A DNA stretch of 64,000 nt from Bradyrhizobium sp. AZCC 2262 (GCF_036924535.1 NZ_JAZHRT010000001.1:6758001-6822000); one strand, 5' to 3'; shown: positions 53,917 through 63,849, numbered from the stretch's first letter. Notes: a model not told the origin generated them from the sequence alone. Program-made: numbers and translations.

Positions 53917-55137
53917 TCACCCCCTGTACGGTTCGAGAACAAGATCGCGGTTGACGACAATGCGAATGGGAAATCCAGGTCGTACAGTCAGAGTTGGCTG
54001 GATGTTGAGACTGCGCCGGACGACTTGTTGTCCAGTTTGGTTCAGAGAGTCGGAGGCGCCGTGTCGTAGTGCCTGGATGATTGCACTATCGTTGCTGTTG
54101 GTGTCCGAGCCAGCACCTAGTTCAGTCCCGACCGCTAGAAACGTCGATAAGGCCGCGGCCTTGAATAGTTCACCCCAGTGGTTGTCGACCTGGTCCTCAA
54201 GGCCCGCATAGCCACCCACATCGGCGCCAGGCTGCCGCTCGAGGACGATGGAACGTCCATTGGGCATGATCAGCCGCGTCCAGACCAGCAGCACGCGTGA
54301 CTGGCCGAAAGCGACCTGACTGTCGTACACCCCGATCAGACGCGCCCCCTGAGGCACGAGCAAAAATCGCCCGGTCGGCGTGTCAAAGACATTCTCGGTC
54401 ACTTGCGCCGTGATCTGGCCCGGAAGATCCGACCGAATCCCGGTGATCAACGCTCCCGGAACAACGGTTCCAGCTTGCATGATGTAAGGTGAAGCCGGCT
54501 TTGCGACACGGTCCGGGCTCACTGTTCGGCGATCCACCGATGCATTGACGAACGCGAGTTTCCTGTCCTGGCTGTTCTGCGCAGATCCTTCGTCACTATT
54601 AGTGGTCGCGATCGAAGAAGCATTGCGATCGCTTGTTTGGGCCACAGCACCGGGCAGGCGCACCGCTCCCCCGCTAGCAGAAGCGAACAAATGGCTCACG
54701 CGGGCCGCTTCGGTTTCCTGATCCCGACGTTGCTGTTCCGGATCCAGAGCCGTGGCGCCGATCGGCGGTGGCTGGCCCTGCGCGGCAAGAATCGGCCGGC
54801 CAAGGTCGCCTGGCAGTGGTGGGCCAAGCTGCGGGATCGATTGACGTGGAACACCCGTGTAGTCTTTGGGCAGCGTCGTTATGCCGTCGGCTACATTGTG
54901 GTGGTCGGTGCCATAAAGCTCTTCAGCCGCCTGATTTCGGGACCGGTTACCTTGCAATGACCACAACACAGTTCCGCTGATAACAAGCAGGGCAATCGCG
55001 CTTCCTCCGGCGAGCACTTTCCTGGACAGCCGTGTCACGCGTGGATGTTCCGCTCTCAAGCGGAAGCTGTTGGACTGTTCGACGTGGACCTCTGGCGAGA
55101 CCGCTTGCTCACGATCGCTTCCATTCACGGTGTTCAT
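53917..55137 (-). CDS. trbI: Conjugal transfer protein TrbI (VirB10)
   Basis: A 406-residue VirB10-type channel scaffold: cytoplasmic N-terminus, one membrane helix (VLAGGSAIALLVISGTVLW, residues 41-59), a Pro-rich linker (VPRQSIPQLGPPLPGDLGRP), then the outer-membrane TrbI/VirB10 domain with PYIMQAGTVVPGALITGI, ETPTGRFLLVPQGARLIG-like and QPGADVGGYAGLEDQVDNHW. It spans both membranes and links ATPases to the outer core. Overlaps trbG by four bases. Confidence 0.95.
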   Translation of the reverse strand: MNTVNGSDREQAVSPEVHVEQSNSFRLRAEHPRVTRLSRKVLAGGSAIALLVISGTVLWSLQGNRSRNQAAEELYGTDHHNVADGITTLPKDYTGVPRQSIPQLGPPLPGDLGRPILAAQGQPPPIGATALDPEQQRRDQETEAARVSHLFASASGGAVRLPGAVAQTSDRNASSIATTNSDEGSAQNSQDRKLAFVNASVDRRTVSPDRVAKPASPYIMQAGTVVPGALITGIRSDLPGQITAQVTENVFDTPTGRFLLVPQGARLIGVYDSQVAFGQSRVLLVWTRLIMPNGRSIVLERQPGADVGGYAGLEDQVDNHWGELFKAAALSTFLAVGTELGAGSDTNSNDSAIIQALRHGASDSLNQTGQQVVRRSLNIQPTLTVRPGFPIRIVVNRDLVLEPYRG

Positions 55138-56159
55138 GACGACGGTCTCCCGTCGGTCCTGACGATCCTGACCTTTTGCTGGTGCTGACCGCCGATCCGG
55201 AGTTCAGCGGCCGCAAACAACCGGTCGACGATCAAGACGTTGCCGTAGGCGCGATAATTGACGAGCTCGGTCTTTCCATCAGACCCGATGACGAAGAGCG
55301 GAGGCATCTCTCCTTGTACAATTCCCGCCGGAAATTCGATATAGACCTTACGGCCATCGTCATATGCAGCGAGCGGCCGCCAGGGCGGGCTGTCTCCTTC
55401 GATGGCGTAGCGCGAGATGCGCTGCGCTGGATCCGGCAGAGCGGGTCGCAAGGGAACTGAACGCACTCGTTCGCGCACAGTTTCCGGATAGTACCATGCA
55501 ACAGATGGCATGTATGGCCGCTCGCGGGAGCGAAGTTCAATCAGGTAGGTACGCCGATCGGTATTGACGACGAGGTTGGTCTCGACCGATGCGCGGGTCG
55601 GCTTGACCAGGATATGGACCCGTCGCGTATCCCCGCTCCCACTTTCGGTATCTCCCACCACCCAACGCACGGTATCGCCGGCGGCGATGGGTCCTGATCC
55701 TGTCAGTTGTTCTCCTTCTTCGAGCGCGATATCTGTGATCTGCCCAGGTGCGGCGTACACTTGATAGAGCGCGCCCGGGCTGTAGGCATAGACTTGCGCC
55801 GCATTGAAGTAGCCCCGTTTGCGAGGTTCGACCCGAGCTGCGCTGTTCGCCGTCTCGACACGAGACGCCGGTTCGGACTCCTCCTTCACCCCCGACTTGC
55901 CGCCGAGAGCCGGTTTCCAGAGCGGCGGAACGTGAAGCGGCCGCGTCTTGTCGTCGAAAGCCACGGGCGGAGGCGGTAACGGCGGAACCTCAGCATCATA
56001 GCTGATCTGCGGTGGTATGTAGGTCGCGCAGCCAGTGAGTGCCGACGAACAAAGTATGAGCGCGGACAGAAGAGCTCGCTTCGAGGCCACAAACTCGAAC
56101 CACGACGAATTCACGATGGGGTTCGCAATGGGACGATTCGAACGAGGATCGGAGAACAT
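55134..56159 (-). CDS. trbG: Conjugal transfer protein TrbG (VirB9)
   Basis: About 341 residues from the ATG at 56159, five bases after the trbF stop; the frame is open to 56282 but would overlap trbF deeply. An N-terminal hydrophobic segment with lipobox-like SALTGC precedes a Pro-rich region and the VirB9/TrbG beta-domain (YSPGALYQVYAAPGQITDI, TRASVETNLVVNTDRRTY, FPAGIVQGEMPPLFVIG). It forms the outer-membrane ring with TrbI. Confidence 0.93.
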   Translation of the reverse strand: MFSDPRSNRPIANPIVNSSWFEFVASKRALLSALILCSSALTGCATYIPPQISYDAEVPPLPPPPVAFDDKTRPLHVPPLWKPALGGKSGVKEESEPASRVETANSAARVEPRKRGYFNAAQVYAYSPGALYQVYAAPGQITDIALEEGEQLTGSGPIAAGDTVRWVVGDTESGSGDTRRVHILVKPTRASVETNLVVNTDRRTYLIELRSRERPYMPSVAWYYPETVRERVRSVPLRPALPDPAQRISRYAIEGDSPPWRPLAAYDDGRKVYIEFPAGIVQGEMPPLFVIGSDGKTELVNYRAYGNVLIVDRLFAAAELRIGGQHQQKVRIVRTDGRPSS

Positions 56160-56164
56160 CTTGA

Positions 56165-56848
56165 TCACTGACTCAACTCCTTCGACCAGTTGATGGCGCG
56201 GACGTAGACGCCAAGAGGATTCTTGCGCAGGCGCTCGGCGTCGCGCGGCGTCTCGATCACGATCGTGAGAATTGCGGTCCACCGCTCGGTCGAGCTCAAC
56301 GAACCGTTGTCATAGGTGCGCTGGGTCCAGGCAATCCGAAAGCTTTCCAACGATGCGCGAATGACGCTGGAAACTTCCACGGAGATTTGTGCCTTGCCCA
56401 GTTTCGCGAAGGGGTCATTGTTGCGCGCATAATCGTTGAGTGCAGCCGCACCGCGATCGGTCGTAAAATCATAGGCCCGGAGCCAATTCTGGCGCAGAAC
56501 GATGCCATCGGCCGGCAGGCCTCTGACATCCTCGATAAAGCGCGCCAGATGGTAGGCGATCTGCGCGTCGGTCGGTTGATACTCGAAGTTGGCTGGTGCC
56601 ACCCTCTGGGCCTGGCCAAGATGATCAACTTCGACCACCCAAGGCGTGATCGAGCCTTGATTCGATTGCCAGACAAGACCGGCGGCCAGGCTACCGGACA
56701 GCAAAAGGCAGCCGAACGCCATGAGGCGCCAGTTCTTGGCTTGCACGCGCGCCGATCCAATGCGCTCGTCCCAAACCTGAGCTGCCTTCTGATAAGGCGT
56801 GACCGGCTCGGGCATGCGCCCGTAGTGAACGGAAGATCGTTTGAACAT
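56165..56848 (-). CDS. trbF: Conjugal transfer protein TrbF (VirB8)
   Basis: A 227-residue inner-membrane VirB8-like protein: short cytoplasmic N-terminus (MFKRSSVHYGRMPEPVTPYQ), one helix near 43-62 (LMAFGCLLLSGSLAAGLVW), then the periplasmic VirB8 fold with FIEDVRGLPADG and WTAILTIVIETPRDAERL and the closing region RKNPLGVYVRAINWSKEL. Assembles the mating-pair channel. Five bases separate it from trbG. Confidence 0.95.
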   Translation of the reverse strand: MFKRSSVHYGRMPEPVTPYQKAAQVWDERIGSARVQAKNWRLMAFGCLLLSGSLAAGLVWQSNQGSITPWVVEVDHLGQAQRVAPANFEYQPTDAQIAYHLARFIEDVRGLPADGIVLRQNWLRAYDFTTDRGAAALNDYARNNDPFAKLGKAQISVEVSSVIRASLESFRIAWTQRTYDNGSLSSTERWTAILTIVIETPRDAERLRKNPLGVYVRAINWSKELSQ

Positions 56849-56946
56849 AGATAATTGCCCCTGAGATGACCGGATTTAAATCGTGCGGTGCGCGGGCTTG
56901 AGAAGCCGTAGCCTCGCGGGTGCCGCGTGCGGAAGGCTCGTCTGGA

Positions 56947-58176
56947 TCAGCGTTCTCCTTCGGACAAATCGACGGAAGAGCCGCCACCGCCCTGGTCGCC
57001 GGAACGCACCGCGTGGCCGGCCGCTGACGCGCCATGCCGAACGGTCTCGGCACGCTTCATACGGCGCGCCCAGTCGGGCTGTCCTTCGGCCGAAGTGCTC
57101 GCAACCTGTTCTCCCGCCTGCGGAGTTCCGCCGAACGCGGTCGCCGCGCGACGCAATGGATTCAAAGCGGCAGAACCAGCAGCCTCCGTGACGCCCGCGA
57201 GGCCACCGCTTCGATAGGCGGCGGATGCCCCGCTCAAGATCGCACCGCCGCCGCGCGCGGCGCCTGCCATCGCTCCACCGGCAAGACCGGCACCGCCAGC
57301 TGCAAGACCGGCGCCTGCCGCGACAACACCGCCAGCGGCCAAGCCCGTTCCAATCGCAGCTCCGGCACCTAGCTGCGGCCCGCCCGATATCAAACCGTTT
57401 GCAATACCAGGACCGAAGATGCCGAGCCCCAGCAAGGAGAGGGCGGCTAATACCAGTGTCATTGCGTCTTCGATGGTCGGCTGTCCGCCGCCGAAGCCTG
57501 CCGTGAACTGCGCGAATAGTGTCGATCCGATGCCTACGATGACGGCTAGGACCAAGACCTTGATGCCGGAAGATATGACATTGCCCAGAACTCGCTCGGC
57601 GGCGAAGGTCGTCTTGCCAAATAGACCGAAGGGAATGAGTACGAAACCGGCCAGCGTCGTAAGCTTGAACTCGATCAGGGTGACGAAGAGCTGGATCGCC
57701 AGAACGAAGAACGCGAGCAGCACCACGATCCACGCAAACAAGAGAACGACGATCTGGACGAAGTTCTCGAAGAAGCTGATGTAACCCATGAGGTTGGAGA
57801 TCGAGTCGAGCATCGGCCTGCCGGCATCGAGACCGACTTGTGCAATCTTTCCTGGTCGCAGAAAATCAGATGTAGACAGGCTTGCGCCGGACGCTTTCAA
57901 CCCAAGGCCCGCAAAGCTCTCGAAGACGATGCGCGCCAGGCTGTTCCAGTTGCCAATGAGGTAGGCAAAGACACCCACGAAGAGCGTCTTCTTGACGAGG
58001 CGCGCGATGATGTCCTCGTCCGGTCCCCAACTCCAGAACAAAGCGGCAAGTGTGATATCTATGGCAGCAAGAGTTGTCGCAAGGTATCCGACATCGCCGC
58101 CCAAGAGGCCAAAACCGTTGTCGATATAACGCGTGAATGTTTCCAGAAACTGATCGATGATTCCGGTACCCGTCAT
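56947..58176 (-). CDS. trbL: Conjugal transfer protein TrbL (VirB6)
   Basis: A 409-residue polytopic membrane protein of the VirB6/TrbL family: N-terminal region with TLAALFWSWGPDEDI, five to six helices to about residue 250 and a Gly/Ala-rich, then polar, C-terminal tail typical of TrbL. It forms the inner-membrane pore part. It overlaps trbK by four bases; 98 bases separate it from trbF, where I see nothing. Confidence 0.95.
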   Translation of the reverse strand: MTGTGIIDQFLETFTRYIDNGFGLLGGDVGYLATTLAAIDITLAALFWSWGPDEDIIARLVKKTLFVGVFAYLIGNWNSLARIVFESFAGLGLKASGASLSTSDFLRPGKIAQVGLDAGRPMLDSISNLMGYISFFENFVQIVVLLFAWIVVLLAFFVLAIQLFVTLIEFKLTTLAGFVLIPFGLFGKTTFAAERVLGNVISSGIKVLVLAVIVGIGSTLFAQFTAGFGGGQPTIEDAMTLVLAALSLLGLGIFGPGIANGLISGGPQLGAGAAIGTGLAAGGVVAAGAGLAAGGAGLAGGAMAGAARGGGAILSGASAAYRSGGLAGVTEAAGSAALNPLRRAATAFGGTPQAGEQVASTSAEGQPDWARRMKRAETVRHGASAAGHAVRSGDQGGGGSSVDLSEGER

Positions 58177-58541
58177 GGCTTGCCCGCCTCAGGCGTCGCC
58201 GATTGCGGATATCCTTGGGGGACTCGGCTCTGATCCTTTGGGGTGGAAGTCGAGCCGACCGCATCATCATCGCCGCGAACCACGACACCGTCTTTCCTGC
58301 CAAGGAACCGACGCCGGTTTTCGGCCCAAACCTTCCTGCAGTGCTGATATCCCGTCGCTTCCTCCGAATTGAGCTGGCGGCAGCGCGCAAGTTCAGAGCC
58401 ATTTTCCTCTGTCCTCTGCTCTGTCTTCTGCAGCGCAGGAGACTTGTCTCTTCCACGAAGCTGAAACGTGCACGCAGCAACGAGCAACACGCCGATTGTC
58501 GTAAGCAACGACACCGCCTTTAATGTCCTGACATGCGTCAT
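58173..58541 (-). CDS. TrbK-alt, putative entry-exclusion lipoprotein
   Basis: A 122-residue protein with an N-terminal hydrophobic segment and Cys in LLVAAC (lipobox-like, near residue 24), then a conserved ELARCRQL and CRKVWAENRRRFLG pair of Cys-containing motifs, followed by a variable tail. This is the small gene between trbJ and trbL that in related operons is called TrbK-alt; the exclusion role comes from the RP4 TrbK analogy and is not shown. It starts on the last base of the trbJ stop. Confidence 0.82.
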   Translation of the reverse strand: MTHVRTLKAVSLLTTIGVLLVAACTFQLRGRDKSPALQKTEQRTEENGSELARCRQLNSEEATGYQHCRKVWAENRRRFLGRKDGVVVRGDDDAVGSTSTPKDQSRVPQGYPQSATPEAGKP

Positions 58542-59269
58542 TAGTGGAACATCTGCACGTTGGATGATTGATAGCCGAGGCCTGGTGTCAGGAAGCGGCG
58601 AAGCTGTTCGCGTCCCTGATCCTGGGCCGAGGCGCGCTGAGCTGCTTCAAGACTCTGCACCCTGCCCTGTGCCGTCACGACGGCGGTGAGGTCAGCGAAT
58701 TGTTGCGCATTCAGCGCAAGAAGCTGATTGCCGGCCTGGGTCGCCTGAAGTGCGCCGCTAGCACCCTGGCTCGACGTCACGAGGGCGGATGTCTGGATGC
58801 GATTGGTATCGAGGTTGCCAACGATGCCGGCCTGAACACGAAGCGCGTCCTGCGTCGCGGCATAAGTATTCTGCCAACGTGATTGAGCGTTGGAGACCAG
58901 CGACTGGTTCGATTGGCTGCTGGTGGCTGGCGCGTAGCTGGTGGAGAACGCGCGATCGATCTGCTGCACATCGTAGGCGAGCCGCTGAGCCTGAGCCAGT
59001 AATTGCTGGGTCCGCTGGATCGAGGATTGCAGTTGCTGCAGCGATGAATACGGCAGGTTTGCCAGATTCCTTGCCTGATTGATCAGCATCTGAGCTTGGT
59101 TTTGCAGCGAGGTGATCTGGTTATTGATCTGCTGAAGCTCTCGAGCAGCGGTCAGGACATTCTGGACGTAGTTGTTTGGATCGAACACGATCCACTGCGC
59201 CCGTGCGGGCATCGTGCCGAGCGCCAGCACGACGGTGCCAACGCACGCCAACAGGCCAGGACGCCTCAT
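58541..59269 (-). CDS. trbJ: Conjugal transfer protein TrbJ (VirB5)
   Basis: A 242-residue secreted pilus-associated protein. Signal peptide residues 1-25 (ending A-R-A-Q), then IVFDPNNYVQNVLTAARELQQINNQ and a long coiled-coil rich in Gln, ending with LTPGLGYQSSNVQMFH-type tail. It is the VirB5-like component. It overlaps trbE by four bases. Confidence 0.95.
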   Translation of the reverse strand: MRRPGLLACVGTVVLALGTMPARAQWIVFDPNNYVQNVLTAARELQQINNQITSLQNQAQMLINQARNLANLPYSSLQQLQSSIQRTQQLLAQAQRLAYDVQQIDRAFSTSYAPATSSQSNQSLVSNAQSRWQNTYAATQDALRVQAGIVGNLDTNRIQTSALVTSSQGASGALQATQAGNQLLALNAQQFADLTAVVTAQGRVQSLEAAQRASAQDQGREQLRRFLTPGLGYQSSNVQMFH

Positions 59270-61707
59270 GGTGATTTCTCCAGGTTCGAAAGATCAGGAA
59301 TTAGGTCGATGGCCCAAGCGACGTCGCGATGCTGCAGCCAGGCCGGTACGAAGCCATCGGGTCCATGTTCGGCGAGTAGCTGCGCGATGGCAGCCTGGTC
59401 TGTCTTGGACGAGGCCGCCGTAAAGGCGAGCGCAATCTCCCCAAGGCCAAGTTCGAACATCCGGTTGCCGCGCCGGGATTGGCAATAGTAGTCCCGCTTG
59501 GGCGTAGCTCGGCTCAGAAGCTCGATCTGTCGGTCATTAAGACCAAAGCGGCGGTAGATCGCGGTAATTTGCGGCTCGATCGCCCGCTCGTTCGGTAGCA
59601 ATAGCCGCGTCGGACAGCTTTCGATGATCGCCGGCGCGATCGCGGAGCCATCGATGTCCGAAAGCGATTGGGTGGCGAAGATAACAGACGCATTCTTCTT
59701 CCGAAGCGTTTTCAGCCACTCCCGCAGCTGGCCGGCAAAATCCTCATCGTCGAGTGCCAGCCAGCCTTCATCGACAATCAGAAGGGTGGGCCGGCCGTCG
59801 AAACGGTCTCCGATCCGATGAAAGAGATAGGCCAGCACGGCCGGGGCGGCGCTCGTACCGATCAGGCCCTCGGTCTCGAAGGCCTGGACCGAAGCCTCGC
59901 CAAGGCGCTCGAACTCGGCATCAAGCAAATGCCCAGACGGACCGCCCAGGCAGTAAGGTTGCAGGGCACGCTTCAGCGAGTTGGATTGAAGGAGAACTGA
60001 CAGGCCCGTGAGTGTGCGTTCCTGCCTCGGTGCTGAAGCGAGCGACGTCAGCGCGGACCACAGATGATCCTTGACTTCCGGAGTAATCTCGATCTTTTCC
60101 CGTGCCAGGATCGCGCCGATCCATTCGGTGGCCCATCCGCGCTCGGAAGGATCATCGATCCAGGCTAACGGTTGCAGAGCGACAGGGCTTTCCTCCGCAT
60201 CGGACAATGCACCGCCGAGATCATGCCAATCGCCATCCATGGCAAGCGCAGCTGCCCGGATCGAACCACCGAAATCGAACGCAAATACTTGCGAGTTCGG
60301 ATAACGGCGGAATTGAAGCGCCATCAAAGCAAGCAGGACCGACTTCCCGGCTCCCGTGGGCCCCACCACGAGGGTATGACCGACGTCGCCGACATGGAGG
60401 GAGAACCGGAATGGCGTCGATCCCTCGGTCCTGCCAAACAGGAGCGGCGGACCCTTGAGATGCAGGTCTCTCGCTTCACCAGCCCAAACGGCCGACATCG
60501 GCATCATGTGAGCGAGGTTGAGGGTTGAAACGGGCGGCTGCCGCACATTGGCATACACATGTCCCGGCAGGCTGCCGAGCCAGGCCTCGACGGCATTGAC
60601 CGTCTCGATCATGCAGGTGAAATCGCGGCCCTGAATGACTTTCTCGACCAGACGCAGCTTCTGATCGGCCGCGGCGGGATCTTTGTCCCATACTGTGATC
60701 GTTGCTGTGACAAAGGCCTGTCCGATCTGGTCCGAACCCAACTCCTGCAGGGCGGCGTCGGCATCTATGGCCTTGTTGTGGGCGTCGGTGTCGAGCAGCG
60801 TCGACGCCTCGTTGGTCATGACCTCCTTGAGAATGGCGCCAATCGATTTTCTCTTGGCGAACCACTGGCGACGAATTTTGGTGAGCAGCTTGGTGGCGTC
60901 GGTCTTGTCGAGCATGATCGCGCGGGTCGACCAGCGATACGAGAACGCTAGACGGTTCAAATCATCCAGTATTCCCGGCGTCGTCGCGCCAGGAAAGCCG
61001 ACGATCGTCAGAACCCGCACACTGGCCGTACCCAGCATCGGCTCGAGCCCACCGGTCAGCGATTGGTCAGCCAACAGCGCATCGATATACATTGGAATTT
61101 CGGGCACGCGGACGCGATGGCGGTTGGTCGAAATCGTTGAGTGCAGGTAGGTCAGTGTGTCCTGATCATCGAGCCAGGCGCATTCGGGCATGAACCCCTC
61201 GACCAGCTGCAACACGCGGTTGGTTTGGTCGATAAATCCGCGCATTACCTCACGGACGTCTGCTCCAACAATGCGATCGCGCCCCTCATAAAGCAGTCGC
61301 TCCGCCCTGGCGGCTCCCTCCTCCGGAGGCAGATAAAGAAAGGTCAGGAAATAGCTTGATTCATAATGGGCGCCCGCCTCTTCAAAATGGGCCTTGCGTT
61401 CGGCATCGACCAGCGCTGATGCAATATCCGGAAAGGCATTTGGCGGATAAACGCCCGCTGAATGACGCTGCGCCTCAACGAACACCGCCCAGCCGGATCC
61501 CAGCCGGCGCAAGGCGTTGTTGAGACGACCTGCGACCGCAACAAGTTCAGCCGGTACGGCGCTGTCGAGATCGGGGCCCCGAAATTTTGCCGTCCGCTGG
61601 AACGAACCGTCCTTATTGAGGACGACCCCCTCGTCGACGAGGGCTGCCCACGGCAGGAAGTCGGCGAGACTCGCGTTTGAACGGCGATATTCAGCAAGGT
61701 TCATCAT
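59266..61707 (-). CDS. trbE: Conjugal transfer ATPase TrbE (VirB4)
   Basis: About 813 residues from ATG 61707 (or the next one at 61704): MNLAEYRRSNASLADFLPW is the usual start. The N-terminal TrbE/CagE domain is followed by a P-loop ATPase with Walker A VVGPTGAGKSVLL near 455, Walker B PTLLIVDEGWLALDD near 645 and FATQSLSDI. It energises pilus assembly and substrate transfer at the inner membrane. The frame is open to 61863, which would overlap trbD. Confidence 0.95.
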   Translation of the reverse strand: MMNLAEYRRSNASLADFLPWAALVDEGVVLNKDGSFQRTAKFRGPDLDSAVPAELVAVAGRLNNALRRLGSGWAVFVEAQRHSAGVYPPNAFPDIASALVDAERKAHFEEAGAHYESSYFLTFLYLPPEEGAARAERLLYEGRDRIVGADVREVMRGFIDQTNRVLQLVEGFMPECAWLDDQDTLTYLHSTISTNRHRVRVPEIPMYIDALLADQSLTGGLEPMLGTASVRVLTIVGFPGATTPGILDDLNRLAFSYRWSTRAIMLDKTDATKLLTKIRRQWFAKRKSIGAILKEVMTNEASTLLDTDAHNKAIDADAALQELGSDQIGQAFVTATITVWDKDPAAADQKLRLVEKVIQGRDFTCMIETVNAVEAWLGSLPGHVYANVRQPPVSTLNLAHMMPMSAVWAGEARDLHLKGPPLLFGRTEGSTPFRFSLHVGDVGHTLVVGPTGAGKSVLLALMALQFRRYPNSQVFAFDFGGSIRAAALAMDGDWHDLGGALSDAEESPVALQPLAWIDDPSERGWATEWIGAILAREKIEITPEVKDHLWSALTSLASAPRQERTLTGLSVLLQSNSLKRALQPYCLGGPSGHLLDAEFERLGEASVQAFETEGLIGTSAAPAVLAYLFHRIGDRFDGRPTLLIVDEGWLALDDEDFAGQLREWLKTLRKKNASVIFATQSLSDIDGSAIAPAIIESCPTRLLLPNERAIEPQITAIYRRFGLNDRQIELLSRATPKRDYYCQSRRGNRMFELGLGEIALAFTAASSKTDQAAIAQLLAEHGPDGFVPAWLQHRDVAWAIDLIPDLSNLEKSP

Positions 61708-61717
61708 GAAGGTGCGC

Positions 61718-61981
61718 TCATGTGTTGAGGTGGCCGGGAATACGCAAATGTCGGTGCACGACGTCGACGAAGGCCGGATCGCGCCTGGCGGCCCAGACGG
61801 CAGCCATGTGACCGATGAACCAGAGGACGAGACCCGCGATCCAGAGCCGCAGTCCCAGACCAAGCGCCGCCGCCAGGGTGCCGTTAACGATCGCGACCGA
61901 CCGCGGCGCGCCGCCCATCAGGATCGGCTCGGTAAGCGCGCGGTGAACAGGCACGACAAAACCTGCGACGGATTCATCCAT
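61718..61981 (-). CDS. trbD: Conjugal transfer protein TrbD (VirB3)
   Basis: An 87-residue protein with two neighbouring membrane helices (about 28-62) and a conserved start FVVPVHRALTEPILMGGAPR. VirB3-like partner of TrbE. Its ATG shares a base with the trbC stop. Confidence 0.93.
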   Translation of the reverse strand: MDESVAGFVVPVHRALTEPILMGGAPRSVAIVNGTLAAALGLGLRLWIAGLVLWFIGHMAAVWAARRDPAFVDVVHRHLRIPGHLNT

Positions 61982-62307
61982 CAGATCACCACGCCGCCGC
62001 CGAAGGAGAAGAATGACAGGAAGAAGCTCGAGGCGGCAAACGCGATCGACAGACCAAACACGATCTGAATCAGCCTACGGAAACCACCAGATGAATCTCC
62101 AAACGCAAGCGTCAGCCCGGTCACGACGATAATGATGACGGCGATAATTTTGGCGACGGGCCCTTCAACCGATTGCAGAATCTGGTTGAGCGGCTGCTCC
62201 CACGGCATGTTCGAGCCGGCTGCCCAGGCTGGAACGGCGGTCAGAATGACCGTGCCGGAAGCTGCCAACGAAGCGAGTTTCCGAAGAAGGCGATATTGCG
62301 GATGCAT
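61981..62307 (-). CDS. trbC: Conjugal transfer pilin TrbC (VirB2)
   Basis: A 108-residue prepilin from the ATG at 62307 (AGGAG six bases upstream; an upstream in-frame ATG overlaps trbB). The signal ends near A-W-A-A (residue 30), then two hydrophobic helices with MPWEQPLNQILQSVEGPVAK and the GG-containing loop. Pilus subunit. Confidence 0.93.
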   Translation of the reverse strand: MHPQYRLLRKLASLAASGTVILTAVPAWAAGSNMPWEQPLNQILQSVEGPVAKIIAVIIIVVTGLTLAFGDSSGGFRRLIQIVFGLSIAFAASSFFLSFFSFGGGVVI

Positions 62308-62308
62308 G

Positions 62309-63283
62309 TCAGTCTCCTGTTGGTGAAAGGCTGTAGTCGCCGGCGGCTCCGAGTCCCGTGACGAGGGCGAGTTCGGCGAGCCGGCGGTCAACGCCGCGTC
62401 CCGTCAGCACGGCGACAACGTTGATGGTTTCGGCGATCAGTGCGCGCGGGACCGTGATGACGGCTTCCTGGATGAGTTGCTCGAGCCGCCGCAGCGCACC
62501 GAGCGCTGTACCGGCATGGATGGTCCCGATGCCGCCGGGATGACCTGTGCCCCACGCCTTGAGCAGATCGAGAGCTTCAGCGCCACGAACCTCGCCAATC
62601 GGAATGCGATCAGGACGCAGCCGCAGGGAGGATCGGACCAGGTCCGATAGCGTGGCGACACCATCCTTTGTCCGCAGCGCTACGAGGTTCGGTGCCGTGC
62701 ACTGAAGCTCGCGCGTGTCTTCGATCAGAACGACCCGATCGGAACTCTTTGCCACCTCGGCCAAAAGTGCATTCGTCAACGTCGTCTTGCCGCTCGATGT
62801 CCCGCCGGCGACGAGGATGTTCTTCCGCGCGGCGACCGCGTTCTTCAGGACGCTGGCCTGCTCCGAGGTCATGATCGCTTTGGCGACGTAGTCGTCGAGC
62901 GTAAATACGGCGACCGCAGGCTTGCGGATGGCAAAAGCCGGTGCGGCAACGACGGGCGGCAAGAGGCCTTCGAAGCGCTCCCCGGTTCCAGGCAATTCGG
63001 CCGAAACCCGTGGCGCGCCGGCATGCACCTCGGCGCCTACGTGATGCGCTACCAGGCGAACGATGCGCTCACCATCAGCTGCGGACAGGATTTCGCCGGT
63101 ATCGATCAGGCCATTTGACAACCGGTCGATCCACAGCCGGCCATCCGGGTTGAGCATCACCTCGATGATCGTTTCATCTTCGAGGTAGCCGGAAATCGCC
63201 GGACCGAGCGCGCTGCGCAGCATTCTCGCGCCGCGTGAACTCGCTTCCGATTGAATGGAATTGATTGCCACCGTCGTCCCCAC
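62309..63283 (-). CDS. trbB: Conjugal transfer ATPase TrbB (VirB11)
   Basis: A 324-residue hexameric VirB11-type ATPase: N-terminal domain with [13 protein letters not shown], Walker [17 protein letters not shown] near 160-175, the Asp box IEDTRELQ and the His box [14 protein letters not shown]. It starts the trb operon, with one base separating its stop from trbC. A 134-base gap precedes it, downstream of the CopG-like gene. Confidence 0.95.
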   Translation of the reverse strand: MGTTVAINSIQSEASSRGARMLRSALGPAISGYLEDETIIEVMLNPDGRLWIDRLSNGLIDTGEILSAADGERIVRLVAHHVGAEVHAGAPRVSAELPGTGERFEGLLPPVVAAPAFAIRKPAVAVFTLDDYVAKAIMTSEQASVLKNAVAARKNILVAGGTSSGKTTLTNALLAEVAKSSDRVVLIEDTRELQCTAPNLVALRTKDGVATLSDLVRSSLRLRPDRIPIGEVRGAEALDLLKAWGTGHPGGIGTIHAGTALGALRRLEQLIQEAVITVPRALIAETINVVAVLTGRGVDRRLAELALVTGLGAAGDYSLSPTGD

Positions 63284-63417
63284 CCGATGAGAACGCTCAA
63301 GAAGGCGCCCTCAGATGGGAACGAATAGAAAAGGCACCGGATGACTTATCGCAACAAGCCTTTGCCGTGGATCGTAGGCCAGCGTAGAAAAGGAAGTGCT
63401 TGCGGAGGTTCGTTCAA

Positions 63418-63843
63418 TCAAGCATCGCTGCCCGGCTCAATACGCACGAAATCGTCCGGAATTTCGCGCAGGAAATTCTGTCCCTTCTGCAAGCGGCGGC
63501 CGAGCGCTTCCACAAATCCGTCAAAGCGCTCCCTGCCCTTGATCTGCGCCGCCGTCTGCGCGTCATTTGGCAATGGTGGCGTGATCGTTAGCCAGAAACG
63601 AATGAAGAGAGCCAGGGTCTCCGCGGTCAAACCTACGTCGCGCTCAAGCCTCTGCATCTGGCGCGACAGCCGGTCCAGGCGACGAGCAAACGCTGCCTCC
63701 CGCCTGTCCGCACCGTCCGGCGAGAGAAAGGACGCAACCGCGGCTTCCACGATCGCCGACCGGGAAAGGTTCTTGCGATCGGCCAGATCCGAGATCTGTT
63801 TAAGGAGTTCGGGCGGAAAATAGACGTTCATTCTGTCGCGCAT
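63418..63843 (-). CDS. CopG-family ribbon-helix-helix protein
   Basis: A 141-residue protein: N-terminal RHH domain (MNVYFPPELLKQISDLADRKNLSRSAIVEAAV in parts, residues 5-36), then a helical C-terminal part with RDRL-type heptads. It stands between traG and trbB, a conserved position in these transfer operons. It probably binds DNA and may autoregulate the transfer genes; unproven. Six bases from the upstream TraG stop. Confidence 0.87.
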   Translation of the reverse strand: MRDRMNVYFPPELLKQISDLADRKNLSRSAIVEAAVASFLSPDGADRREAAFARRLDRLSRQMQRLERDVGLTAETLALFIRFWLTITPPLPNDAQTAAQIKGRERFDGFVEALGRRLQKGQNFLREIPDDFVRIEPGSDA

Positions 63844-63849
63844 AGTGCC

